NCBI GenBank assembly: GCA_964349835.1
Contig: CAYGID010000006.1
Location: forward strand, 1-64,000
Reading direction: 5' to 3'
Length of the DNA: 64,000 nt
From: JAQVSH01 sp964349835
Lineage (GTDB): Bacteria; Bacteroidota; Bacteroidia; Bacteroidales; UBA4181
Shown here: positions 44,684-53,284 of the stretch, one piece after another
Numbering within the stretch: position 1 is the first letter of the stretch
Layout: each line of letters begins with the position of its first letter
Position numbers and translations under genes: made by a program
The notes under the pieces: model-generated
What the model saw: the letters and a program-made list of their open reading frames with translations, nothing else
Database searches by the model: none
What the model was told of the DNA's origin: nothing

Positions 44684-45810
44684 CCGAATTATACCCCTAC
44701 CTTAGCGAGTTGCCCAGGCCCACCGTTTTAGAAGGAACATTGGGGTCGCAGATTACCATCCGGACGCCCGATCAGAAGGATGCGCTCTTTACTGCCGGAG
44801 CCGTTGTGCTCATCGGCGTACCCGAAGACCGGGGCTGGGACGAAAACGGCACCGCAAAAGCGGTTGAGGAGATTCGCGAACAGCTCTACCAGTGTAACTG
44901 CATGTCGCCGGCACCTGTAATTGTCGATGCCGGAAACCTGCGAATGGGCCGCACCGTCTCGGATACCTATCACGGCATGAAGATTGTGCTCTCGGAACTG
45001 GCCGCACGCCAATGCCTCCCCATTGTATTGGGCGGAAGTGCCGATTTGCTCTATGGTCACTACCTGGCCCTCAGCGAAGAGCAATGGCCGTCGAACTATG
45101 TGTGGGTCGACTCCAAAGCGCAGCGGGGGCAAAAAATGGCCGAGTGGCAGACAGCCCTGAAAAACGACAAGAAAAGCATATTTAACTACACCCTGGTGGG
45201 GCTGCAGGCCCACTACCCATCACCCCCGGCAAAGTTCTGGCGATCAAAACATTTTGAGGTATTTCGTCTTTCCGAATGCCGTATCGATCTGGCCGAAACC
45301 GAGCCCTCTTTCCGCGACGCCGATTTTACCGGCATCAGCATGAATGCAGTCCGTTTTTCCGATTCGCCCGGCAGTGCCGATGCGTCTCCCAACGGATTCA
45401 CGGGCGAAGAGATCTGCCAGTTGAGTTTTTACGCAGGCATTGGCACAAGGCTGAAATCGTTCGGGCTCTTTGACCTGCTCACCGAGAACGATACACGCCA
45501 TATTTCAGGCCAACTCGCCGCCCAGATTATCTGGTACTTTCTGGAGGGATACGCACAGCGCATCGACGAAAAACCCGGAAAGAAGAGCCAAAATATGAAA
45601 AAATACATGGTCTACCTGAGCCAGGAGGCACAAGAGCTCATCTTTTATAAGAGCACCTACAGCGAAAGGTGGTGGATGGAGGTACCCGGAATCAAATCGG
45701 ACAAAAAGGAGGCGACCATGCTAATCTCTTGTTCGCCAAAGGACTACGAGCTTGCCTGCAAACAAGAGATTCCCAATCGGTGGTGGCGCTGTTTCCAGAA
45801 ATTGAATTAG
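44680..45810 (+). CDS. Ureohydrolase-fold (arginase/formimidoylglutamase-like) protein lacking metal ligands
   Basis: This 376-residue protein has the arginase-family fold but none of the usual manganese motifs. The GG-x-H site reads GGSAD (residues 118-122), the D-A-H-x-D site reads DSKAQ (144-148), and the S-x-D-x-D site reads SMNAV, leading into SDSPG (220-230). The enzyme is therefore probably inactive as a hydrolase. Homologues sit beside topA and porP/sprF-gldKLMN in many Bacteroidota, which suggests a structural or regulatory link to type IX secretion; that is inference. It overlaps topA by 4 bases, and porP starts 85 bases downstream. Confidence 0.8.
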   Translation: MTELYPYLSELPRPTVLEGTLGSQITIRTPDQKDALFTAGAVVLIGVPEDRGWDENGTAKAVEEIREQLYQCNCMSPAPVIVDAGNLRMGRTVSDTYHGMKIVLSELAARQCLPIVLGGSADLLYGHYLALSEEQWPSNYVWVDSKAQRGQKMAEWQTALKNDKKSIFNYTLVGLQAHYPSPPAKFWRSKHFEVFRLSECRIDLAETEPSFRDADFTGISMNAVRFSDSPGSADASPNGFTGEEICQLSFYAGIGTRLKSFGLFDLLTENDTRHISGQLAAQIIWYFLEGYAQRIDEKPGKKSQNMKKYMVYLSQEAQELIFYKSTYSERWWMEVPGIKSDKKEATMLISCSPKDYELACKQEIPNRWWRCFQKLN

Positions 45811-45850
45811 CCGCATGAGGGTAACTCCTCTGTTTTTGGAAACTTTTGTA

Positions 45851-45858
45851 TAGCTTTG
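45851..45858 (+). promoter_or_regulatory. -7 element of the porP-gldKLMN operon
   Basis: TAGCTTTG lies 37 bases before ATG 45896. No -33 element at the right spacing was found. It could drive the T9SS genes apart from topA. Confidence 0.4.
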
Positions 45859-45895
45859 GCCTGCTCACTTTTTGGGGTGCTGCAAAAGAGAGGAT

Positions 45896-46870
45896 ATGAA
45901 ACTACGATTACCCGGGCTTCTGTGTTGGTTTTTTCTTTCCTCTGTCGCTTACGGACAGCAGGATCCAACCTTCAGCCAGAAAATGTTAAACCTGTTCTCC
46001 ATAAACCCCGGCGCCGCGGGTTCGGCCGAGGCCATTGCAACAAACCTGACCTACAGAAACCAATGGCCCGGCATTGAAGGGGCACCCCAAACGCTGAATG
46101 CAACCATCCACGCTCCGGTCTCCTTATGGGGCGTACGTAGTGGCCTGGGGTTTGCCATTCAGCAGGACGAATTTGCCTTCGATACCGATGTAAGTGTTGC
46201 CGCCTCCTATGCTTACCACCTCGACCTGGCGGGCGGCACTCTCGGGGTGGGACTCTCACTGGGAATGCTCTCAAAAAATCTGCAACCGACATGGTATATT
46301 CCCAATGGAGAGGGATATACCGAACCCGGAAGCGACCCCGACATTCCGGCGGGTAACCAAAATTCGATGGTGGCCGACCTGGGTATGGGACTATATTACC
46401 ACACCCCATCGTGGTACCTCGGACTCTCGGCAACCCACCTTAACGCCCCCTCCATCGACCTTTCGAAACCCACAGAGGGCAGCACACTTCAATCGACTGC
46501 CAACTACAAAATCAAAACAAATCTCTACCTGCATGCCGGCACAGTATGGCCCATGCACAATCCCAAGTGGGAGCTTTTGCCGGCTATTATGGTCCATTCC
46601 GATCTGGCGGTTACACAATACTATGCAAATCTCCGTGCCCTGTACAATAAAAGCGTGTGGGGCGGCGTTTCATATAGAGCCGAAGACGCCATTGTTGTGA
46701 TGGGAGGCTTCGATTTAATCAGCGGGTTAAGTTTTAGCTATTCGTACGACATAACTACCTCAAAAATCGCAAAATATGGCGGCGGGGCACACGAAATCAT
46801 GGTGGGTTACCGTTTCATGTTAAAACAGGAGAGAGATTCGCAAAAATATAAGAGCATACGTTTTCTGTAA
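45896..46870 (+). CDS. Type IX secretion outer-membrane protein PorP/SprF family
   Basis: This 324-residue protein has a signal peptide ending near residue 22 (SVAYGQQ). It then shows the family start QDPTFSQKMLNLFSINPGAAGSA and an outer-membrane beta-barrel pattern to the end (GYRFMLKQ). PorP/SprF proteins anchor T9SS substrates or the SprB adhesin at the outer membrane. The frame extends upstream to 45872, but ATG 45896 begins the signal peptide. It is the first gene of the T9SS operon, 112 bases before gldK. Confidence 0.92.
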   Translation: MKLRLPGLLCWFFLSSVAYGQQDPTFSQKMLNLFSINPGAAGSAEAIATNLTYRNQWPGIEGAPQTLNATIHAPVSLWGVRSGLGFAIQQDEFAFDTDVSVAASYAYHLDLAGGTLGVGLSLGMLSKNLQPTWYIPNGEGYTEPGSDPDIPAGNQNSMVADLGMGLYYHTPSWYLGLSATHLNAPSIDLSKPTEGSTLQSTANYKIKTNLYLHAGTVWPMHNPKWELLPAIMVHSDLAVTQYYANLRALYNKSVWGGVSYRAEDAIVVMGGFDLISGLSFSYSYDITTSKIAKYGGGAHEIMVGYRFMLKQERDSQKYKSIRFL

Positions 46871-46982
46871 ATCATAAAGCAAGGAAGAAATGAACCGAGC
46901 ATGTTTTTCTCAAAACGCAAACTTGCATGAACAAAATCAACATGCGAGCTCCATCCGACCTTTAAAAAATAATTTTGTCCGG

Positions 46983-48305
46983 ATGAAAAATTCAGTTATA
47001 TATTTGTCTGTCTGCGCATTGTTCGTTATGGGAGGCTGCAGTAAGATGTTTCAACCCCCCACCGGCGAACTCGTGGGAGCCAGCTATGGTTCAAAAAAGG
47101 CGACCTTTACAGAAGCTGCTCCCCTAGGCATGGTCATGATTCCCGGGGGGAGTTTTGTTATGGGTCCGCTCGAAGGCGACCAGGCCGAAGGACAGGGTGC
47201 CGTTGCCAAAACCATCACCCTTGGAGGCTTCTGGATGGACGATACCGAAATTACCAATGCCGAATATCGTCAGTTTATCTTCTGGGTGAGGGACTCCCTG
47301 CTCCGAACCAAATTGGCCGAACTCGAACCGGAGTACCGCATTGACCAGGATGCTTTTGGCAACCCCGTTGACCCTCCACGACTGAACTGGGCCCGGCGCA
47401 TTGACGAGAAGCGTAACGAAAACGTGCAACTGATTTACGAAGAGGAGCTCTACGTAAAACCCTCCGACCGGATTTTCGGGAAAAAAGAGTACGACTACAG
47501 CAAACTTTCGTACACCTACCGCTATTTCGATTTTCGGCAGGCCGCCAAAGGAACCATACTCAACGCCCAGGGACAGGAGGTTCGCGCCCCCAACCGGAGT
47601 GCTTTTATCCGTGAGGTTTCGGTACCGGTTTATCCCGATACCCTCTGCTGGTTTACCGACTTTACCTACTCATTTAACGAGCCCCTTACAAAAGCCTATT
47701 TCTGGCATCCCTCATACGATCAGTATCCCGTAGTAGGGGTGAGCTGGGTACAGGCCGAGGCCTTCTGCAGGTGGAGGACCCAGTACTACAACCAAGCCAT
47801 GGAGGCACGAGGCATCCTGAGCCTGAGCGAATTTACACTGCCCCTCGAATCGGAGTGGGAATATGCTGCCAGAGGAGGGCTCAAAAACACCGCCTACCCT
47901 TGGGGAGGCCCCTATCTGGCCAATGCAAAGGGATGCTACCTTGCCAACTTTAAGCCCCAGAGAGGAAACTACTCGGCCGACGGGTGGCAGACAACTGCTC
48001 CTGTAGGCTCTTTCGAACCCAACGGCTTCGGCCTCTACGACATGTCGGGAAATGTGGCCGAATGGACCCAGAGCGCCTTCGATGAGTCGTCGAGCATCCT
48101 CACACACGATCTGAATCCCGATTACACCTACGATGCGGCCGCCACCGACCCCGCCTCCATGAAACGGAAGGTGGTGAAGGGAGGCTCTTGGAAGGATACC
48201 AAATATTACCTGAATGTAGGTATCCGCACCTTCGACTATCAGGACTCAGCACGCTCTTACGTAGGATTCCGCTGCGTCCGCAGAGCTGTCGGACCCGAAA
48301 TGTAA
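46983..48305 (+). CDS. gldK: Type IX secretion lipoprotein GldK/PorK
   Basis: This 440-residue outer-membrane lipoprotein has lipid cysteine Cys19 in MGGCSK. The mature domain has the formylglycine-generating-enzyme (sulfatase-modifying) fold: MVMIPGGSFVMG near residue 53, TEITNAEYRQFIFW and LPLESEWEYAARGG, ending VGFRCVRR. It forms the periplasmic ring with GldN. The upstream extension of the open frame to 46890 is not part of the protein, because the lipoprotein signal starts at 46983. Confidence 0.95.
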   Translation: MKNSVIYLSVCALFVMGGCSKMFQPPTGELVGASYGSKKATFTEAAPLGMVMIPGGSFVMGPLEGDQAEGQGAVAKTITLGGFWMDDTEITNAEYRQFIFWVRDSLLRTKLAELEPEYRIDQDAFGNPVDPPRLNWARRIDEKRNENVQLIYEEELYVKPSDRIFGKKEYDYSKLSYTYRYFDFRQAAKGTILNAQGQEVRAPNRSAFIREVSVPVYPDTLCWFTDFTYSFNEPLTKAYFWHPSYDQYPVVGVSWVQAEAFCRWRTQYYNQAMEARGILSLSEFTLPLESEWEYAARGGLKNTAYPWGGPYLANAKGCYLANFKPQRGNYSADGWQTTAPVGSFEPNGFGLYDMSGNVAEWTQSAFDESSSILTHDLNPDYTYDAAATDPASMKRKVVKGGSWKDTKYYLNVGIRTFDYQDSARSYVGFRCVRRAVGPEM

Positions 48306-48324
48306 TAGAAATTAATCTGTCATC

Positions 48325-49161
48325 ATGTCAATATCAGCAACCATGAATCGATTCTTCGAAAGTCAGAAGTGGAGAACAACCATTCACAAACTATACAGCT
48401 TTGGAGCCTCCATTGTGGTTCTGGGCGCGCTGTTCAAACTGGAGCATATGTCTATAGCCAGTACCTTCCTCACGGTAGGGTTGTGCACCGAGGCTATCAT
48501 CTTCTTTTTGTCGGCATTCGAACCCCTGCCCAAGGAGGTTGACTGGACACTCGTTTTCCCCGAACTGGCAGGCTTGTCGGACGACTACAAGAGTTCGCTC
48601 ACCGATTCGGTACGAACCCTTGCATCGCAGACGCAAACCGGCAGTCAGTCGAATCTGCTGGCCGGACAGGCTCTTGCGGCGCTTCAACCCGAAATGGTGA
48701 AGCAGTTGGAAAAAAACATTCAACAGCTTAATAAAACGGCCGAAGGGTTAGTCGATATTTCGAGTGTTGCCGCAGCTACCCAACGCTATTCGCAAAGCAT
48801 CGAAACGGCAGCGGCATCGGCCGAAAAAATGGCATCCATGCTACAGCAGGCGGGCGATCCTTTTGCCAATACGGAAGGGCTCAAAACCCTGGCTGCAAAA
48901 TATGCCGGCGAACTCGACAGCATGAACCGTAACCTCTCCTCCCTGAATACCGTGTACGAACTCCAGCTGCGCGAAACCAACCAGCAGCTTCTCGACAGTA
49001 AGTCGGCCTTCCGAAATCTGAACCGGATGGCTGCTGATCTGGAGGTCTCGGTACAATCAACGGCACAATACCAGAGCCACCTGAATGCGCTCAACCAAAA
49101 TTTGGCTTCGCTCAATAAGGTATATGGCAACATGTTGGCTGCCATGAACATACAGAAGTAA
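48325..49161 (+). CDS. gldL: Type IX secretion/gliding motor protein GldL/PorL
   Basis: This 278-residue inner-membrane protein has two membrane helices (about residues 22-45 and 50-72), including the glutamate in LCTEAIIFFLSAFEP. A long coiled-coil cytoplasmic part (about 115-278) is rich in Gln, Asn and Leu. GldL and GldM form the proton-driven rotary motor that powers T9SS and gliding. The order after gldK and before gldM is canonical. Confidence 0.95.
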   Translation: MSISATMNRFFESQKWRTTIHKLYSFGASIVVLGALFKLEHMSIASTFLTVGLCTEAIIFFLSAFEPLPKEVDWTLVFPELAGLSDDYKSSLTDSVRTLASQTQTGSQSNLLAGQALAALQPEMVKQLEKNIQQLNKTAEGLVDISSVAAATQRYSQSIETAAASAEKMASMLQQAGDPFANTEGLKTLAAKYAGELDSMNRNLSSLNTVYELQLRETNQQLLDSKSAFRNLNRMAADLEVSVQSTAQYQSHLNALNQNLASLNKVYGNMLAAMNIQK

Positions 49162-49175
49162 ACCCACTCCGAATC

Positions 49176-50789
49176 ATGGCCGCACGAAGAGAGACCCCGC
49201 GACAGAAGATGATCGGCATGATGTACTTGGTACTCACTGCCCTTTTGGCATTGAATGTATCGAAAGACGTCCTGGATGCTTTTGTTATTGTCAACGAGGG
49301 GATCACCAAAACCAACCTCAATTTTGAGGCAAAAAATGCCTACCTGTTGAGTCAGTTTGAGGCTCAGCAAGCCATTGCCCCCGTTAAAGTGGAGCCTTGG
49401 TATATAAAAGCGAAAGAGGTTTCGCAACAAAGCGATGAGCTCTGCACCCGCATCGAAGTACTGAAAAGGGAGATAGTAACCCTTTCGGAGCCCGACGGAG
49501 AGGAGGCCATTGCATTGCGCAACCCCAACGTGATCTATTACGATTCGCTCGAAGTAACCGACAATATGGACTATCCTGCCCAGGTAATGATCAGGCAGGG
49601 AAAGGGGGCGCTGTTGCGCGAAAAGATCAACGACTATTCCGACTTCCTGCTGGGATTTGTAGCCGAAAAGGATGAAGATCTTCGGAAATCGATCATAAAA
49701 TCGCTGGCAACCCCCGAAGTAAAAGAGAAGGGAGAGCGGCTGAGCTGGGAATCAAAAAACTTTGAGAATCTCCCGCTCATAGCAGTCCTCACCAACCTCA
49801 CCCTCTACCAAAGCTATGTGCGCAACTCCGAAATGGAGGTGTTAACCTACCTCTTTGCGCAGATCGATGCCGGCTCCTTCAAATTCGACCGCCTTGAGGC
49901 CACGGTAATTCCCAACTCCAACTTCATTCTAAAAGGGAGCGAGTACTCTGCCGAGGTCTTTATTGCAGCCTCCGATTCTACACAAGACCCCACGGTAATG
50001 GTGGGCCGCTACGAAACCATCCCGCTCGAAGACGGCACCTTCGACTACCGAATGACCGGCAATTTTGAACAACTGCCTGTACAAGATGGCAAAGCCATTT
50101 TCAGGCGTACCGGCAACTCGGTAGGAACAAATGTATGGGAGGGGCTGGTACAGATTAAGAATGTGGATGGCAGCACCACAAAAAGGCCTTTCCGGGCAGA
50201 ATATCAGGTAGGCGAGGCATCTGCTGTGATTTCGCCTACAAAGATGAACGTCTTCTATCTGGGCGTCGATAATCCGGTTGATATCTCCATCTCGGGTGTA
50301 CCCCGCGAACAGCTGAGCCCCACTATCAATAACGGCACCATTGTGCCTGAGGGAAATGGCTTTATTATACGCCCGGCTACGCAAGGAACCGCTGTGGTTA
50401 CCGTATGGGACAACAGCAGCGGCCAGCGGCGGAAGATGGGCGAAATGAACTTCCGGGTAAAGACAGTCCCCACCCCTTCGGCCAAATTGGCCGGAAGAAT
50501 GGGCGGGCTCATCGACAAATCAACCCTCGCTGCCCAGATAGCCATCCAGGCCGACATGGAGGGATTCGATTTCGACCTCAAATTCCAGATTCAGGGTTTT
50601 ACCCTCTCGGCCACACAGGGCGAATTTGTAAAAGAGGCCCGATCGACTTCGTCACGACTCACCGACGAACAAAAAACCATTATCCGGTCCCTGAATAAGG
50701 GACAAAAGGTCTACATCGACAATATTCTGGCAACGGGTCCGGGCAACCGGCAAGTAGAACTGAATCCTATCATTTTCAAAATCAATTAA
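49176..50789 (+). CDS. gldM: Type IX secretion/gliding motor protein GldM/PorM
   Basis: This 537-residue protein has a single N-terminal membrane helix (about residues 12-35, in MIGMMYLVLTALLALNVSKDVLDAF). A long periplasmic part follows, made of successive beta domains that reach toward the GldKN ring. The C-terminal domain ends VELNPIIFKIN. Length and architecture are typical. It lies 14 bases after gldL and 6 bases before gldN. Confidence 0.95.
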   Translation: MAARRETPRQKMIGMMYLVLTALLALNVSKDVLDAFVIVNEGITKTNLNFEAKNAYLLSQFEAQQAIAPVKVEPWYIKAKEVSQQSDELCTRIEVLKREIVTLSEPDGEEAIALRNPNVIYYDSLEVTDNMDYPAQVMIRQGKGALLREKINDYSDFLLGFVAEKDEDLRKSIIKSLATPEVKEKGERLSWESKNFENLPLIAVLTNLTLYQSYVRNSEMEVLTYLFAQIDAGSFKFDRLEATVIPNSNFILKGSEYSAEVFIAASDSTQDPTVMVGRYETIPLEDGTFDYRMTGNFEQLPVQDGKAIFRRTGNSVGTNVWEGLVQIKNVDGSTTKRPFRAEYQVGEASAVISPTKMNVFYLGVDNPVDISISGVPREQLSPTINNGTIVPEGNGFIIRPATQGTAVVTVWDNSSGQRRKMGEMNFRVKTVPTPSAKLAGRMGGLIDKSTLAAQIAIQADMEGFDFDLKFQIQGFTLSATQGEFVKEARSTSSRLTDEQKTIIRSLNKGQKVYIDNILATGPGNRQVELNPIIFKIN

Positions 50790-50795
50790 TAGACC

Positions 50796-51749
50796 ATGAA
50801 CCGAACCTTCGCATACATATGCCTGCTCTCGACAGGACTCCTCTTCGCCTCCCTTCAAGGATACGCGCAGGGAACAAACCTGATGCCGGTCAACAGGAGC
50901 CAACAGCCGGTTCCCGCCCCAGTTCGGGCCGACACGCTCATTCTGCCCGGCCAGACGAATAAACTCGCGGGGAAAAAGGCCCTGCCGTACCCCTATTACC
51001 AGGAGCACGACGAACATTGGTCGACCGTGATATACCGCATGGTGAATCTGAAAGAGGGGATGAACCGCGGGCTCTATCTTCCCGAAAAACCGATGAGAAA
51101 CCGGAAGAACCTGATTACAATCCTCCTCGAAGGAGTCGACTCAGGTAAGATCAAAGCCTATAACCCCGATCTGGGCGAGGGGAGTGAGTTTGCAGAGGTG
51201 CTGACCCCTGCTGCACTTAATACCCGTTTGGGCGCCGCCACCAAAGTGATTGATGTAGCCGATGCCGATGGAAACATCGTACAACAAACCGAAAAAAGGG
51301 AGCGTCAATTGTCGGAAATCACCTACCTGATGGTGATGGAGTACTGGTGGTTCGACCGTCGGGTTTCGGAACTGAAGGTTAAGGTAGTAGGGCTGTGTCC
51401 CATCCGCGAATATCAACGCGAAGGGGTTGTTACCGACACCTACTCATTAATGGAAGAGGAGCTATCCGAAAGCGACCTGTTGAAACAGCAGGCCTTCTGG
51501 GTCTACTACCCCCATGTCCGCGAAGCGCTGGCCCAATATCCGGTCTATTCGGGAGGCAACAATGCCCAACAACTCTCATTCGACGACATCTTCCTTCAGC
51601 ACCGCTTTACAGGCTACATCTACTCCGAACTGAATCGTCTCCAGGCTGCCAACGGCTCGCAAGTACTCAACGAAACCGACCGCCAGCGAATCTCCGAACA
51701 GGTGGAGAATGCCATCTTCAATATGGAGCAGGATATGTGGGAGTACTAA
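50796..51749 (+). CDS. gldN: Type IX secretion protein GldN/PorN
   Basis: This 317-residue periplasmic protein has a signal peptide ending at about residue 26 (GYAQG). The mature protein contains DEHWSTVIYRMVNLKEGMN and YWWFDRRVSELKVKVVGLCPI, both hallmarks of GldN. It forms the periplasmic ring with GldK and contacts GldM. It is the last gene of the operon; a hairpin lies 1 base after its stop. Confidence 0.95.
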   Translation: MNRTFAYICLLSTGLLFASLQGYAQGTNLMPVNRSQQPVPAPVRADTLILPGQTNKLAGKKALPYPYYQEHDEHWSTVIYRMVNLKEGMNRGLYLPEKPMRNRKNLITILLEGVDSGKIKAYNPDLGEGSEFAEVLTPAALNTRLGAATKVIDVADADGNIVQQTEKRERQLSEITYLMVMEYWWFDRRVSELKVKVVGLCPIREYQREGVVTDTYSLMEEELSESDLLKQQAFWVYYPHVREALAQYPVYSGGNNAQQLSFDDIFLQHRFTGYIYSELNRLQAANGSQVLNETDRQRISEQVENAIFNMEQDMWEY

Positions 51750-51778
51750 AAAAAAGGCCGCCTCGAATGAGACGGCCT
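51750..51778 (-). terminator. Terminator of the tRNA-Met, abutting the gldN stop
   Basis: AGGCCGCCTC and GAGACGGCCT pair over ten positions with one mismatch around GAAT. The A-run at 51750-51757 becomes a T-tract on the minus strand, so it terminates the leftward tRNA. On the plus strand it is only a hairpin. Confidence 0.75.
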
Positions 51779-51781
51779 AAG

Positions 51782-51853
<72 letters not shown>

Positions 51854-51890
51854 ATATATGTTGACAACGTGTGTTTCTTGATTGCGGGTA

Positions 51891-51920
51891 CAAATGTACA
51901 ACAATTTTCCACATTTCAAT
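51891..51920 (-). promoter_or_regulatory. tRNA-Met promoter
   Basis: Minus strand: ATTG at 51920-51917, an 18-base spacer, TACATTTG at 51898-51891. A leader of roughly 30 bases would be removed by RNase P. Confidence 0.5.
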
Positions 51921-51980
51921 AAATAATCCTATTTTTGGTTGGATTTGTTCAGTTCTAGCCCGCGATTAAAGCCGATTACC

Positions 51981-52376
51981 ATGCCAAAGATTGTTTCGCC
52001 TGTCGACATTTCGCTCGAAGAAAAAGAGTGCCGAAAAGACTATTTCGACAGGCACACGCCTGTGATTGAGTGCCCCGACACGGTGAAAGAGGGCGAAAAG
52101 TTTGCCATTAAGGTGCGTGTGGGTCAATCTTATCTCCACCCCGACGAAGCCGACCACCACATTGGTTATGTTCAACTCTGGAATTTCGAAACCTTGGTAG
52201 CCTCGGTGCAAATCGGGCACGGTTTTACGGGGGCTAAACCCGGGCAAGTTGAGATCGATTTTTATCTCGTAGCCCGGTTAAGCATGAAACTTTCGGTTCT
52301 CAGCTACTGTACCAAACACGGATTGTGGTCGTCGCATCCCAAAACCGTTAAAGTACTGCACGAAAACGAACAGTAA
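51981..52376 (+). CDS. Superoxide reductase (neelaredoxin/1Fe class)
   Basis: This 131-residue protein reduces superoxide to hydrogen peroxide without making oxygen, as many anaerobes do. The iron ligands are visible: His25 (RHTPVIE), His53, His59 or His60 (HPDEADHH), Cys110 and His113 (SYCTKHG). It has no N-terminal desulforedoxin domain, so only the catalytic centre is present. The usual catalytic-loop pair Glu-Lys before the first histidine is Asp-Arg here (FDRH). The frame extends upstream to 51939, but ATG 51981 is the normal start. No partner gene is adjacent. Confidence 0.9.
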   Translation: MPKIVSPVDISLEEKECRKDYFDRHTPVIECPDTVKEGEKFAIKVRVGQSYLHPDEADHHIGYVQLWNFETLVASVQIGHGFTGAKPGQVEIDFYLVARLSMKLSVLSYCTKHGLWSSHPKTVKVLHENEQ

Positions 52377-52399
52377 CACCAATCTTCGGTTCGTTTGTG

Positions 52400-52407
52400 T
52401 ACTTTTG
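52400..52407 (+). promoter_or_regulatory. -7 element of the M23 peptidase-dxr-rseP group
   Basis: TACTTTTG lies 18 bases before ATG 52426. It overlaps the upstream in-frame TTG, supporting the internal start. Confidence 0.5.
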
Positions 52408-52425
52408 CGAGATAAATCATGCTCA

Positions 52426-53283
52426 ATGCCTGCTCTCAGGAAGAAATTTTTCAAGACATTAAGCCACAAATATCGTCTGGTCTTTTTTAACGACCAGACC
52501 TACGAAGAGATTTGGCACCTCCGGTTGTCGCTCCTCAACGTGATGTCGTTGATTGGCACGCTGAGTTTGCTGGCAACTGCTATTATTCTGGTGGTGGTGC
52601 TCTTTACCCCCCTGCGCGAATTTCTGCCCGGCTATCCCAACGAAGAGGCGCGGAGAAGCATCTACGCACAGATGTACACGCTCGATTCGCTGGAGTCGGA
52701 AGTAAGAAACCGGAACGATTACCTCACGGCGCTGTTGCGCGTGATTTCGGAAGAGGATACCGGATCTATCGCACACCCACAGACGCGCGACAGCTTGGTA
52801 TATAAGAAAATCTCGTTCAGCAGAAGTGTTGAGGACTCTCTTTTCCGCAAACAGGTCGAAGAGGAGGAGCGCTTCAACGTGGCTCTTTCGCAGTCGCAGG
52901 GACAAAGTCTGAGTCGGCTCTATTTTTTCTCGCCCATTAAAGGATTATTGATTAATCGGTTCGATAAAAGCTTGGGCCATTTGGGAGTCGATCTGGTGGC
53001 GGCGCCCAACGAAATGGTAAAATCGGTACTCGACGGCACAGTGGTAATGGCATCGTGGACGCTCGACACGGGTCATGTTATTATGGTTCAGCACAACAAC
53101 AATATTATTTCGGTTTACAAACATAATGCCCGGTTGTTGGGTAAAATCGGGAACAGAGTCCGTGCAGGCGAAGTCATTGCAATTGTGGGCAACTCGGGAG
53201 AGGAGACAACAGGCCCTCACCTCCACTTTGAACTCTGGGAGAGTGGCGTGGCGGTAGATCCCGAAGATTACATTCAGTTCTGA
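52426..53283 (+). CDS. M23 family metallopeptidase (LytM domain, membrane-anchored)
   Basis: This 285-residue protein has a membrane helix at about residues 38-65 and a short coiled stretch to about 150. The C-terminal LytM domain carries HLGVDL and HLHFELW zinc motifs, the second near residue 265. The periplasmic domain would cut or bind peptidoglycan peptides. All expected zinc and catalytic histidines seem to be present, so it may be active. dxr begins 1 base after its stop, so the two are cotranscribed. Confidence 0.9.
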   Translation: MPALRKKFFKTLSHKYRLVFFNDQTYEEIWHLRLSLLNVMSLIGTLSLLATAIILVVVLFTPLREFLPGYPNEEARRSIYAQMYTLDSLESEVRNRNDYLTALLRVISEEDTGSIAHPQTRDSLVYKKISFSRSVEDSLFRKQVEEEERFNVALSQSQGQSLSRLYFFSPIKGLLINRFDKSLGHLGVDLVAAPNEMVKSVLDGTVVMASWTLDTGHVIMVQHNNNIISVYKHNARLLGKIGNRVRAGEVIAIVGNSGEETTGPHLHFELWESGVAVDPEDYIQF

Positions 53284-53284
53284 G

